From NCBI GenBank assembly GCA_000181795.3, contig CM012955.1, forward strand, positions 2,559,494 through 2,623,493: a stretch of DNA of 64,000 nucleotides. The letters run 5' to 3'. Under the pieces are notes generated by a model, which worked only from the letters and a program-made list of their open reading frames with translations, ran no database searches and was not told the origin of the DNA. The translations under genes were made by a program, and so were the position numbers. The stretch comes from Trichinella spiralis. Its lineage: Eukaryota > Nematoda > Enoplea > Trichinellida > Trichinellidae. This document shows, piece by piece, positions 37,901-49,803 of this stretch. Position 1 is the stretch's first letter; each line of letters begins with the position of its first letter.

Positions 37901-38436
37901 TCAAATGGTGTTGTTCATGTTACATCGCATTTTATCCGAAAGTTGTCGACGAACTGAATTATACAATTCAACTTAGTTTGAGCCTGCTCATCAATGCTGA
38001 AAATGATGAAATGGAATCCCTGATTAACGTTTTGACAGGGGTTTTTTTTCTTTTGCACTTGTTTTTCTTTTCTGCTGCTCTGCATTGCTTTTTCATTCTT
38101 ACTGTTTCAGGTGTTGTTCAGTTTTTCCAACACGAACCAAAGCCGCGTGAAGCCGTTTTTCAAATTCATTTTGGAAAAATTGCCCCACGACTTTGCCGTA
38201 GAAGCAGCGAACGTAATTACCAGAATGGTTTTCAAGAATGGGCAATCTACTGAACAACTGCACGTCTTTAAGTAATGTTGAATAAAATTAATTATTGTTA
38301 TTAAATTTTGAAAAGAAAAATTATGTTTTTTTTTCTGACTGTTTCGTGTTCAATTTTTAGACAGTTGATGTGCGAATTGGTCGAACCAGATAAAGAAACA
38401 GATGAAGAAAGACGTGATGATCAAGTGGAAAATTAG
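34117..38436 (+). CDS. MMS22L-like DNA replication/repair protein
   Basis: Ten exons (34117-34174, 34236-34323, 34397-34660, 34729-34867, 34957-35157, 35210-35963, 36054-37597, 37666-38040, 38111-38271, 38361-38436) join in phase to about 1219 residues, close to human MMS22L (1243). In that family MMS22L with TONSL supports recovery of stalled forks by homologous recombination. The best local similarity I recall is APCACVEQMWLLLDI against the human CPCLCIKELWVLLIHL segment. It is followed by the same spacing to DTYLRRYLILLCNQF and a tryptophan-containing WDIFKKLL helix. The rest is helical without motifs. A basic N-terminus (KRIRRRTRR) could be a nuclear signal. Exon 7 is unusually long for this window (1.5 kb) and has two possible acceptors nine bases apart (36054 or 36063). 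Assignment rests on remembered similarity plus length and needs a profile search. Confidence 0.6.
34902..34930. repeat. TA microsatellite in MMS22L-like intron 4
   Basis: A TA dinucleotide run of about 25 bases between exons 4 and 5. Similar short runs occur at 4483-4498, 5391-5410 and 40384-40410. Confidence 0.85.
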
Positions 38437-39535
38437 TCATTAGATCATGTAGTGTGATTGGGGTAATATGCGTTATTTGGTAATTTTTATAATACAATGC
38501 GAAATGTCCATTCTACACAAAACCATGATTAAAATTTTTTGGAGAACAAAACTTGATTTACACTGGTTGTTACGTTGTTGCAAATGGACAGACGAATGAA
38601 ACGATGATTTTCTTTTTATTTCGATACTCCTCACAACAGCAACGATCACTGCTTATTCAAACGAATAAAAAAATTCAATTAATTCAAACAAAAAAAACAT
38701 TTTTAATTTTTAAAACTGACCAATATATGTTGTACACGTGCGAAATATTTGAACTAACGAAACTTTTATTAAACCTTGAACATCATTAATTTCTAATACC
38801 GTACTTTACTAATTGCGATATCGATGGAACTGATTTTCTTTTTCATTCAATTTAACATATTCAACAATTGAAATTTATCCATGACGAATGACAGTAATAT
38901 TAAACTATTTCTAATAATTTCTGTCCATTCGTTGATTGTTTCGTAATGCAATATTAATTGATGCAACTGTGAAGGAAACTTTTTTACTTTTTTATTAATA
39001 TTAATCATCGATTTTGTACGTTTTAATTTCAATTCAAAAATCTGTCTATTAATATATTATTTTTAAATTGGCAAGTAGATTTCTTGTTTAAAAGATCAAA
39101 ACCATTATATATTCCTAATGAAGTACTTTAAAGTAATATGCATACATACATATAAATTTTTTTTTAATTTGAAGTGATCGTTTTTAACTTTTTACGTTCA
39201 TAATGTACAATTGTTAGAAGAGCTTTTCATATGATAAAATATTTTCAACATGATATTATTTGAAATTCAATCTAGTGCAATATAATTTTCATTGTACACT
39301 GTTATGGAAAATGAATATTTCTTTTTATCTTTTGTAATTTCTTTGCATGTGGTATTTTGCACTTGCAGTTGCGTTTGTAAGAATGAATTTTCAATTCAAA
39401 AAAAGGCAGACAGTATTGCAAAATTTTAGTTTGTCCATTTCACAATATCAATTTAAATTTCAATTTTTATAATAATTTTCAAATTTAAAATTTTTTAGAA
39501 TGCCCGTGTGAAAATTTTGATTTCCTCTGATACTG
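38437..39535. other. Spacer between MMS22L-like and carrier genes
   Basis: AT-rich. The first part is likely 3' UTR of the upstream gene. Frames at 38553-38789 and 38847-39032 are low complexity. No conserved gene or RNA was recognised. A short ATG frame just before the carrier start (39500, three codons) may be an upstream ORF. Confidence 0.45.
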
Positions 39536-41892
39536 ATGCTCGACTATATTCACCTGATTGCCGGTTTGGCTGGTGGTTTTGTTAGTACACTTGTTGTCCA
39601 TCCATTAGATCTTTTGAAAATTCGACATGCGGGTATGGAAAATGCAACAGATAAAAGCTTTTTTTTTATTTTAAAATTTTCCTCATTTTATGCGTGTAAA
39701 ATTATTGTATTGAATATTAAACAAGCCAGTTGAAACAGATGCAGTGATTATCGTTTAACAATAGGCAACTTGCCTTGTTAATTGATAATTAATTTTTATG
39801 TTAAATGAAAAGAAAATTAGTTCATATTGTTAAGTAATTAATTTCACTTTCAATTTAATTCAGTTTTATTTCATCATGATTTTTGTGTTTTGAAAATTTA
39901 TTTCTCATTTCAGTTAACGAAAAATATTCCGGGCTGCGCCCTGCTCTGAACAATTATTTGCATTCTGCTTGTTCGATTTTCAGAGAACGATCTTTTATTG
40001 GCTTCTACCAAGGAATCACGCCAAATTTAATTGGATCAACGCTTGCATGGGGCTTGTACTTTGCACAGTAAGTAATTTTGTGATTGACACATTTTTACAC
40101 TTTGATATAGGAAAAAACGGAACATTTAATCTGCTAATTATTGAATAACGCTAGTTTGTAACGTTTCAATTGAAAATGACACAAATTAGCATTTTTCACT
40201 AGCGACTTTTATTTTGTTGCTTTTCCAGTCTTCATTTCTTTATTTGATCTAATATATAAATTGGCATTCACAAGTAGCAGCTCCTGTAAATTGGAACTAT
40301 AAAACAGTTTAAAAAATTAAAAACAAAAAGAGTGCATCATTGTCAACTTTTGACGAAAATGCTTCGAAAAATAAGCTTATATAATATATATATATATATC
40401 TATATATATATTTCAGGGGTTGTTTTTGATTTTTTGTTTTTTCACTGGAAACAAAGAAGCAAGTTTTCAGTATTTAATAAGATTAGAAAAAATTTTTTTG
40501 TAACTACGAATGTTATTATAATGTAGGTAGTTCTTTTGTTTCTGATTATCGAATATTTATTAATTTGTATTGGTTTAGTCAAATGTTGTAGGAATTTTCA
40601 AAAAGCAGTTATTTTTTGAAAATTGGATTCTCTTGCTATTTTTTAATCTTATATTACATTATTTTATTTTTAGATTAAATATTTAGCTGAATTATTTGAT
40701 TAATTTTTTCTGATTTAGATATAACTGGTTTAAAGATTTTCTACGTCAGTGGTTTCAACTAGAAAACTTGTCAGCTTGGCACGCGCTTATTGCTGGAATC
40801 TACGCTGGTAAGACAAATTTATATATAATAAATAAGTTTAAATAAAGATAAATAAATATGTATTATCTTGTATATGGATTCAAATTTATAAATTATCGTA
40901 ATGAAATGTTATTGACTGACGTTGTTTTTTGATGATTCAATTATTTATTTCATATATATTGATGATTTGTATATTTTCGATATTTTTGTGTAAAGTGAAG
41001 TGTACAAATAATTTCATCTAGTTGAAATCACAGTTTGGTGGTTTATTTTAGGAAATGTTACACTGTTGCTTACAAATCCAGTATGGGTTGCAAAAACACG
41101 ACTCTGCTTGCAATATGAAAATCAACCAAAACAATACCGAGGTATGATTGATGTACTGGTAAAGCTTTATCGGATGGATGGAATCCGTGGGTTGTATAAA
41201 GTGAGCGTATTTTGCACTCTTTTATCATCATTATTATTATTTTGTTTGTTTTTTTAATACAGGGCTATTTGCCTGGTATTGTTGGTACATCACACGGAGC
41301 TATACAGTTTATGGCTTATGATGAACTGAAGAAGCATTTTGGCAGCCACGAACCCGTATACATTTTCATTTTTGCATTTTGTGTTTTGAAAATTTTTATT
41401 ATCACCGAACAGTAGTATGAATAAATGTTTGAAAAGCATTTTTCATTACCGTTGCTTGTTACTTCTGTTGAGTCAGCAGTACTTTTTTAAATATAAATTT
41501 TTTTCTTTTTAGAAAGCTAGTGAACATTTAACATTTGCTGTTCTTTCGAAATCATTTGCCGTGCTAAGTACTTATCCATACCAAGTGATCCGAGCTCGTC
41601 TTCAAGACCAACATTTAAAATACAACGGTATTATGGATGCTGTTAGCAGAACATGGAGGTGGTTGCAGTGCAGTATTTTTTTCGTTTCAACCGATAATAT
41701 ATTATTATTATTATTATTGTTATTTTTGAATTTAATTTCAGGCGCGAATGGTTGTATGGATTTTACAAGGGCCTTTTGCCAAGTTTGCTGAGGGTTACAC
41801 CGGCTACATGCATCACGTTTCTCATTTATGAAGAAGTGTCGAAATATTTGACTGCATTGCAAACTGAACGAACTTTAACTGAAAAATTTTGA
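39536..41892 (+). CDS. slc25a32: Mitochondrial folate carrier (SLC25A32-like)
   Basis: Inner-membrane mitochondrial carrier; SLC25A32 relatives import folate or FAD into mitochondria. Seven exons (39536-39632, 39914-40067, 40719-40807, 41052-41200, 41263-41355, 41513-41658, 41742-41892) give 292 residues, close to the family size. All three carrier repeats carry the signature: [18 protein letters not shown] and [14 protein letters not shown]. The last matches the SLC25A32 subfamily very closely. The paired glycine-rich motifs are [21 protein letters not shown] and GFYKGLLPS. The [11 protein letters not shown] segment is also typical of the folate/FAD carriers. The N-terminus is short ([14 protein letters not shown]), with no added presequence, as usual for the family. 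The substrate cannot be decided between folate and FAD from sequence alone. Confidence 0.92.
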
Positions 41893-43500
41893 ACAAAGTT
41901 TGCTTTGTTGCATATATATCCGGTATAAAATGTATATTTTGATTTATAGTTGCCACATGTTGGATTTTAACAAAATTTAGCCGTTGATTGCACGTCATCG
42001 TTCGTGCGTGCACAAAGTGAAAATATTGATCGATGATTTTTTTTCTCAATTTTCTTTGTAGTATTTAATTTTAAAATTTTTAGCTTAAATTTATTGGAAA
42101 TTGCCTGATTTGTTTATTTGTTTGTTTGTTTGTTTGGATTTTGTTTTTAAATAGTCGAGTGGGTTGGCCATTCAAAAATGGTGAATTTGTAGTAAAAGTA
42201 AAAGGTTCTCATGTAGTATCTTTTTTTTTTCTTTTTCAGCATTAAAATCGTCTCGCTCAAAGTTTCGAAGCAGGTTATTTATTTAGAAGCGGTGTGCAAG
42301 AAAGTTGTTTTTCTGTTCTTGTCATCATTAAAAAAATACGAACAGTGAAAGCATAAAAAAGTAAAAAATCAAGCACACTATTTTATGTTTTGTTATTTAT
42401 TTATTTATTTTTATAAAAATTTTAATGCATTTTTACAAAGTGGTATTTTTTTATATTGTCGGTTGAGAGTGAAACAAAAGATGCAACGGCGACAGCACCA
42501 TCAATTCTTCTTGCCAAACCATCCCATTAAGCGTTGGATGTGATGTTCTCCATTGAATAGACTAGGTGATATGTTTTGTTGTTTTTCGATTTTATTTGTT
42601 TGTCATTTTTTTGCATTCAACTGCAATTGTGATGATGATGCGGTGATGCTTTTGACAGATGAATACAGTCTGATGAACTTACAGTTGAATAGAAATACAT
42701 TTTGACAGTGTAGTTGACTTATCAGTTCCGCTCCGAATGTTGCTCACAGTTGATCGCATCTGCATATTGACTGACCAATGCAAATCCGTACTCATTATTT
42801 AGGGGGCTGTTTCGAGATACTACTCTTTTGTCGCTTCGTTCAGCACCTCGGTTCAACTTTGTCGCTCCATTTTTGTATTTGCTTTTTGAAAATTAATTTG
42901 CTCGCTTGCTTGTTCACCAACTATCAACCTTGACTGGAGAATTACTGTATGTTCTGGGATTGAAAAGCGTGAAGTAGAAATTTTGCCCACGCCCTTGGGA
43001 GAATGTCTGTCTTCTTTTGTGCGTATTGCAAAATTAGCAAATGTCAAATTATGAGTTTAGACTAAACTTGGTCATATGAAGTGAGCATTTGTGTCGTTTT
43101 AATTAGTCTGTTCTAATTAAACTGGCATTTTAATCTATAACGTGCTGTGCTGCTTACGAATAAGAACACTTCACCGCAAATTTGTTGCAATTCTTCTCTT
43201 TCTCTTGGATCAAAAGTCCGACAGGTAACCAATCTTACTTTAACCGCATACCATCATTATTTCTCTTCACTTCTCCAATCTTGTTGTTGATTGCTTTTTT
43301 TGGTTGTCAAAAAATTTGCATGCAGTTTAAATTTAAATTTATTTTCACAAATTTCAAACGCTTCTTCACAGTCAACTTTTTACAATATTCCACATTTTTG
43401 AGAGGCAATTGATAATGCTAACAGGATTCTGTTTCAGAAAATAGAAATTCAATTTTCATTTTCACCTATACAAATTGTGCAGGTTGATAGTTCCGTTGCG
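41893..43500. other. Spacer between carrier and secreted-protein genes
   Basis: Carrier 3' flank followed by AT-rich sequence with a TTTG microsatellite at about 42109-42136. A better balanced stretch at 42460-43080 has no recognised frame. The acceptor immediately before the next gene (ends about 43482) indicates a non-coding upstream exon in this interval. Confidence 0.45.
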
Positions 43501-44368
43501 ATGTTCATGCTGTCAGTTGTGCTCTTCGGAACGTTGGTCAATTATGGAATGGCGTCCAACGTTGGCCGTGGCAATTGGATTCCAGTGTATCCGTTGATAC
43601 CAATCGGTGAAAAGGAACCAGAGTTTACCCAAAGACCCCGCCCAGCTGCTGCTTCGACCGCACCGCCGGCTAGAACGGAGGCGGTCGTTTCGGACGTGAA
43701 AATTGCCGACGTGGGACGTGAATACCGGCGGCACACGTCGCAGGATCCGTTTTATGCCGACATACCTGATCAAGAAATCGACTACATTCCCACATCCGGC
43801 GCCGAATCATCGTGCAAACGGCACGAGCACTGTTACGAGAAGCGAGAACCGTCCGAGTGGTGCATCTTACAAGCTGGCATAAAATACACGTGAGTATTGT
43901 TCAAAATTAACAATTTGCACAATCGATTTATCTACTACATTGCACGCGACACACGACAGTAGTTGTTTTTGAGCACATTTTTTATTGGCAAGAATTAATT
44001 AAGAATTCGATTGAGCAATTTTATTAACATTAACATATTGACTACTTTAACTTGTATTATTTGGACGAATTTTTTCTCTCTTTTCTGCATCAGCGATTTC
44101 AAAAAAAACTGTCTCAACATACAATAATTAAAACAACTTTCATTAATATACTATAAAAAAATATGTGAAATTAATCATTGTTGTTGTTGTTGTTGTTGTT
44201 GTGTATTATGGAAGTTTCGCTTGTTTTTCGAGTTCCGCCTATTTTAGCACTCGTGGTTGTTTTTGCGATAAAGTGTTCGGTGCGTGCGTGATTGACCGTT
44301 CAGTGAATGGGAAATATGAATGGACTTTTTGTTCGGAGAAGAAAAATAATCCATGCAATTTATTATAA
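43501..44368 (+). CDS. Secreted cysteine-rich protein, unknown
   Basis: Two exons, 43501-43889 and 44248-44368, join with a phase-2 junction (ACGTGAGT donor) to 169 residues. The first 19 residues form a signal peptide (MFMLSVVLFGTLVNYGMA). A proline-rich, low-cysteine propeptide-like part follows (RPRPAAASTAPPA, then acidic DQEIDY). The C-terminal third holds eight cysteines in the order SSCKRHEHC, EWC, GCFCDK, GAC, FC and PC, which would make four disulfides. Base composition of exon 1 is much more GC-rich than the surroundings, as expected for coding sequence. The family is not recognised. Possible readings are a cuticle, venom-like or signalling peptide; nothing decides between them. An open frame upstream to 43477 begins with GTG and crosses the acceptor, so ATG 43501 was chosen. 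Confidence 0.75.
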
Positions 44369-44819
44369 AGGAAAACAAAAGCCACATTGTTCAAATTTTT
44401 CTTCATAAAATATCATACACTGAATTCATTATTATTATTATTATTATTATTAATTTATTCCTTTAATAACCTCCTACACTACAAGTCGCACTGATTCATT
44501 TATAGTTAAGAAAGAAAAAAGAATTATCCAATTTTTGTTTCGTGCTTCTGCCGAAACTTTACTTTTAAATTGTTGTTGAAAATGAAATTACAAATTTATG
44601 AGATTTAATTTGACATATTGTCACTGCTTTTGTTCATACAGAATACCTTTTTTTTCGAATATTGTCGCTGGTATTATTTATTTTGTTTAGAAACGTCATT
44701 CTGCATTACTTCTTACATTTCTGATTACAGTCACTTCCTCAAATAAGCAGGTAAGTACGGTTTCATGTAAATTTGTATAGATCTTCAAAAACTCGTCTTT
44801 GTAATTACTTTCTCTTTAG

Positions 44820-45541
44820 GTAATGTCATGAAATCTGAACGAAATAACTTGAAAAACAGTTCAGCCAGTTTTGTCCTCCCTACGGCGGGATACTTGAATG
44901 CATGGTACAGTAATAATACAACTTTGGTACAAAATTATACAGTACTGTTGTTTTTGCATTATCGGATCAGTGGCATATTTCAACAATCCTGAAGAACATG
45001 CTTGTTACTGCTTTTTCAAGGCCGTTCTTCAGGGTGCGTGGTGCCATTATTTACTTCAAATTTGTCCATTTTGCATGATCCATTATTTTAACATTTTTTG
45101 TAAATTTTCATAGACTTATTGCAACTGCAGTTAGAACAAACGTGGCGGTTAGTGAACAATTAACATCGTTCATTTTTGCTCTGCGGCTATCTTTTTATAG
45201 CGTCAATTCTTACTGCGAAAAGGGCAGAGTTTTAAATTTTACAATGAAACTCGTAACTGCTGCGAAAAGTAAATCAATTTGGTTTTTATTTTACATTATT
45301 TTTCATTGCATTGTTTGATTGATAAATTTTTCAGCTGATCAGATTTGTATGGCAGGAATTTATTTTGGAAACTTGTTAGCATCTGAAATGAACAAGAGTA
45401 TGATAAATGATCGCATCGAAGGCAGTTTACAGAGCAGCTGACGTCTCAGATGGTGGTATCTGTGACAAAGTGGCAAAGATTTTGACTGGTACTGATGAAG
45501 CGGCCAGTATTCTAGGTTTGAGCACAGCTAACGGAAAGATG
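44820..45541 (+). CDS. Possible exons of an unrecognised gene
   Basis: Several splice-bounded open segments lie close together. From about 44820 a frame reads VMKSERNNLKNSS with N-glycosylation-like sites. At about 44972 a hydrophobic segment includes NNPEEHACYCFFKAVLQG. At 45114-45268 a 52-residue open exon (ATAVRTNVAVSEQLTSFI) ends in a phase-1 donor that joins 45335-45441 (TDQICMAGIYFGNLLASEMN, then a stop). A further frame (MIASKAVYRAADVSDGG) runs on to a GTGAGT donor at 45541. The two last exons fit well. The earlier joins do not all keep phase. I recognise no family. It could be a membrane protein or a degraded gene. Confidence 0.3.
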
Positions 45542-46675
45542 TGAGTTTCCAACAGTACGCTTATAAAAGGTGCATGAAGTCAAGTATCGACACCTGTATC
45601 TGAATGAATGTTTTTCCAAAAATGATCCCCGGCAGCTTGTCTGACCGTTGGCGTCTTGAATAGATACAAGATGGATTGTAGCAGAATGGCAGCGAGGAAC
45701 GCTAGTCTGGAAGCTGGTGTAAAGAAAGTTGATATAGAGTAGATGGATTGTCTTTGTCTAAAGAAGCATATGAGAAAGAAAGAAAAATAAGCAAGCATCG
45801 CCTCTGTAATGTGCTGGCAGTTGTTTTTATCGATTTTTTGTTATCTTTTCTTGCAAAAATGATTTCAAATACGTAAACAGAAACTGTGGAAAATATGGGA
45901 GAGAAAAAGAAACAGACTGACTTCGACGCTGGATTCTTCAGCTAAACTAAGCATAAATTATGTCCATTATCCTCCTACAGAATGACAGCAAAGCAGGTTT
46001 GACATAATTCAGAATGTTATGGAACAGCCACTAGAATTTATTTTTACAAAGAACAACTTGAACGGAGTAGAATGCCCAGAGGCGCAGGAAATGCACATGA
46101 AATGAAGATGGATTGTGCTTACTGAGTTGCATGTTGCAATTCCAGTGACAATGATGTTGAACAATAGACAAGTCAGAGAGCAGAGCTTGTGAAGGTTTGT
46201 CGAAAATCACATACAATCACATGAGGCGAAAGTTTTACCAAAGAAAAGAGATGTTGGAATCAGTACAGTCAGTAGTCATTTCTGAATAAAACGGCATCAT
46301 TTTAAATGAACAGAAATATGTTGTGTAGGAAAATTGCACAGACAACGATTGCACATTGAAGTTTTATACTATTGAAATGAGAGATCAGTAGTAGAAGCAG
46401 TGCATTTGAAAAAAATTAAAGCGGTGTGTTGAAGAAGTTCAGTGGGTCTGTGGAGCGTTGCCAGAGGAAACTCACAAGGAGTAAATTACGTTCGTATACT
46501 TAATAATGAAATATGTTGTATATTTTTATGCACGAGGTTAATGAAGTAATTCAAAATGAAAACAAGAGACTTGTTGAGTGAAATTTTAATTTTCGTGCAA
46601 ATTCAATATTTCATGAGAAACAAACATCATACGGAAGTCGGTCACATGCGCATTATTTTTCGTCACCTTTAAATT
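45542..46675. other. Spacer without recognised gene
   Basis: About 1.1 kb of moderately AT-rich DNA before the end of the Gag-like gene. Short frames on the minus strand (45580-45798, 46031-46216) have no domain. No repeats at the ends that would mark a mobile element were seen. Confidence 0.4.
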
Positions 46676-47433
46676 TCACTGCTTAACATTTGCGTTATCT
46701 TTTTCACTTGCTTTTTCACCTACTGTTTTCACAGTTGGACCAGGTCTTTCAAATTTTTTGAACTCCTCAGATTTTACTAATCTGTTAGCCAACCGGACCA
46801 ATGTCATAAATGAAGTAGTTCGCCAGAACTGCTGCAGTGCTTCTCGTATACGAAGGTCGTACATCCCGTTGAGGAACTGCAATGTCGATAGGCTCTCCTT
46901 CAACTTCCGGTTTGTACGTCGAAAATTGAACTTCATAAACGTTTTTATCCGTCCAGCATATGCGTACATCGACTCCTTTTCACCCTGCTCTATGTCACAG
47001 AGCAACAGTTGTAAGTCGCCATCAGCATTGATGCGAAAAGTTTCCTTCAAAAACGTCATTAACTTTTTTATTTCTGTTTCTGAACTGATATCAAAAACAA
47101 TCAAAACATCTTTTATGTGAATCGGTAATGCATTCCATAACAGTACGCGTTGCATTTCACTTGGAATGTTTTCTGATTTAAAGTACTTTTCGACTTCGTT
47201 CATCCAGTCTTTTATATTCTGGAAATTCTTTATTTTCGGCAAAGATTCATGACTATAATTTGAAGATGACAACAATACTGAATTATCGATGGCTAATGTC
47301 CTGAAGAAGGGCGTCAGTAAATCTGGAATATTATCATTATCATCCTCCTTGCAAAATTTGCTGAGCTAGAAAAAGAAATTTATTTCAAATGTGAAAATTT
47401 CAAAAAAAGTTTACATAAACCTACCACAGCCAT
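46676..47433 (-). mobile_element. Gag-like gene (LTR-retroelement derived), looks whole
   Basis: Two minus-strand exons, 47425-47433 and 46676-47365, give an uninterrupted 232-residue frame. The centre resembles the retrotransposon Gag capsid region of the Ty3/gypsy or related type. It has WMNEVEKYF near the start, then the family pattern around EQGEKESMYAYAGRIKTF, LSTLQFLNGM and FMTLVRLANRLVKSEEF. The basic tail (KTVGEKASEKDN) shows no zinc knuckle. No pol region or terminal repeats are visible next to it. It is therefore either an isolated fossil or a captured Gag gene kept by the host. The tiny first exon and the open frame favour retention. Age cannot be judged without relatives. Confidence 0.6.
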
Positions 47434-48690
47434 GTGAAAAATGACAACTTGCTTCGAGCGGACGATCGCACTAGTGAAATTCGCACATTAATGAAAAGCA
47501 TGCTTGAAGGGTAAGTAGGACACAATTGAAGAAACGATTTTCAGGTAAATATTTTTTAACCAAATGCCAAATTAAATAATTCACATGCAAATAAAATAAA
47601 AGGAAAAGTTTTTAATCATTTTTTTATGTATAAATTTTTTTCATTAAAAATTGTAAATGTAAATAGCATTTTTTGATAGTTCTTTAATTTTAATGTGACG
47701 TGAAATAAATTTTTGAATGTCTTAAAATATGAAAAACGTTTAGAGTTCATTAATGTTTCAAAATGCCATTACTATTATAAATAAGTGATATCCTGTACTT
47801 ATTCGAAGTTAAATATTACACTTGCGTTCAGTTTACTGTCTTTTGTTATTCCTTTAATTTTATTTTGATTGTGAGGAAAATTTTTAATTTATATATTATT
47901 TCAAAATTATTGTTTTTTAAATTAAAATGTAACGCCTATCTATACAGTGACAGGCATTCAAATGTATTCTTAACGCGGAAGTTGAGATACTGTAATTGAT
48001 TGAGTATGTTGGAATATTGATTTTAATTCGATTCACATAAGCACTATTCCAGCAGGACAGTGTGTGTTTCTTAAGATCTTTAAACTTGTGTAATACGACG
48101 CATCTGTGTAAGCTGTTTAAACAGCTTCTAAATGAATTCTTTGCGCTTTTTTAAAAGGCATTGATTGCATAATGTAGATCACGCATCACACAGCAGTACT
48201 ATGGCTCGTTGCACTATCGCATAATTATTCAAATGTTTCTATGATTGTCTATTTTCTGACGCTAATTGAGACTGTCTAATTTTAATTCTGAAGAATTATA
48301 ATTTATAATACTTTTTTGACCTCTTAAAATAGAAATTTAAATAAATCAATACATTTTATTTTTCTTTAACGCATGAAATGCAGTTTGCAGGTGCTGGATT
48401 TTTCTTGTTTTAGATCATTGTTGCACACTAGCATTGCGAGTTTTGAAAATGGATGTCGAAAAATTAAAGAGAAGCTTTTTTATAGCAGAAAAAGAAAGGT
48501 AACTAATTTCAATTGATTGGCTTTATTTTAAATCACACCAAGTAGAATAATAAATAAATAGTAAATAAAATAAAATAAAATAAAACTGAACTGAACTTGC
48601 AGCATGATGAACAACACATTGGGAAAATAGATTTGAAGAGTTAAATTCTTACAATATATGAAACGTTAAATATAAATTGTCATTAAGTAA
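47434..48690. other. Spacer with one candidate short exon
   Basis: AT-rich. The only coding-like signal is a + strand exon at 48449-48498 (MDVEKLKRSFFIAEKE, GTAACT donor, phase 2) preceded by an acceptor-like TTTTAG at about 48414. Its partner is unknown; see the separate finding on exons before the RRM gene. Confidence 0.4.
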
Positions 48691-49803
48691 TTAATTATCA
48701 CTGAGTTTCAGTTTAGCCCGGTTGACCATTTCCATGAACTGCATCCGGAAATCAGCGTTTTCAAATATCGCAGCAAAAGTGCCTTCGATACTTCTATTAT
48801 TCAATCAGTGGTATTTCTGCATTGCCACATGAAAGCGTTGTTCATCAGGGATGACGGACGCATGTTCAACTGACTGGTAACACCATGATTCAGAACAATT
48901 TTTTGTGATTTCTCCTCACTCATGAAAATTATGTATGTGCCGGTTCGTTTGTTAAATAACAATTTCAAAGCACCAGTACCGATTTCTTCATATGATTTTT
49001 TGTCTTCTGTTATCAAACTATATTTATAACAACTATATTCACAGATGAAATTTACTTCTTGTTCATCACTGGGCACTTCCATCATCTCCAACAACTGTTC
49101 TTCCGCAATCATTTGTGACTTTATAACTTCAAATTCACCCACCTACTTCTTGGTTTTTGTACTCTTTTGAAATAGTTGAAGAAAGGCAGGATTTTGCTTG
49201 CTGTTCAGAACAGACTTCTGTGTTCTTTTCTGCTTGTTTCTGACGTTGGAAACTGCTTGCCCCTGTTGGAAAATTAGCCCAAAGCTGAAGTTTGCTATCT
49301 GATTCCTTTTCATCTCTCTTTATGATCTTTTGCTCCGCAACAGATTTACTGTTTGAAACCGTTTCTGAGCCGTTAATGGCGGACACTTGCATTTTAGAAG
49401 TTGTTGAATCGTAAAATTCCTGACTTTTCAAGTTCTCATATTTCGAAATTAGAGCATCTTTAGTTTTTAAAGTTCCTGCTGGAATACAAATTTTCTCTAC
49501 TGCGTAGTTTTCATTGTTCAAACGCATTGTTTCAACATTTCCATCAAATTGCGAAGCACATCGAGAAATAATACCTGATTCAATTATCGAGTATAACCTT
49601 TTAGTGGTATCCTGAACATTCTGAACATTAACATTTAGATCTTTATTCTGCTGCTAAAATTCAATATTTTGCAAACTGAAACTGCGCAGAAATTCTGAAA
49701 ACTGTAACATATTTACCGTTATGATTTTTAGCTGTTCTAAAATCATATCTTCTTTATCATACTTTGCTTCACACTCAGGAACTGAATGTTGCTCGTTATT
49801 CAT
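48691..49803 (-). CDS. RanBP1-domain protein with a frame interruption
   Basis: Putative Ran-GTP-binding protein. Minus-strand exons 49717-49803, 49216-49653 and 49142 downward. The last junction uses a 73-base intron (donor GTCTGT, acceptor AAGTAG). The N-terminal half is charged and coiled-coil-like (MNNEQHSVPECEAKYDKED, then QQNKDLNVNVQNVQ). The C-terminal RanBP1 domain shows SYEEIGTGALKLLFNKRTG, QKIVLNHG and the conserved tryptophan in AFMWQC. The frame then stops at 48801, but the expected end of the domain (EGTFAAIFENADFRMQF) continues in another frame to a stop at 48691-48693. Either a 35-base intron (GTGGCA to AATAG), a single-base sequence error or true decay explains this. The gene may be Nup50/RanBP3-like in role. 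The subfamily is undecided. Confidence 0.7.

Noticed and set aside
42109-42136. TTTG repeat as a possible CRISPR- or satellite-like array
   Set aside because: A four-base microsatellite only, with no spacers and no larger period. Similar short tracts occur at 37600-37628.
49130-49216. Apparent frameshift between the two RanBP1-gene frames at 49142
   Set aside because: A 73-base intron with GTCTGT donor and a pyrimidine-containing acceptor restores frame exactly, so a frameshift is not needed there.
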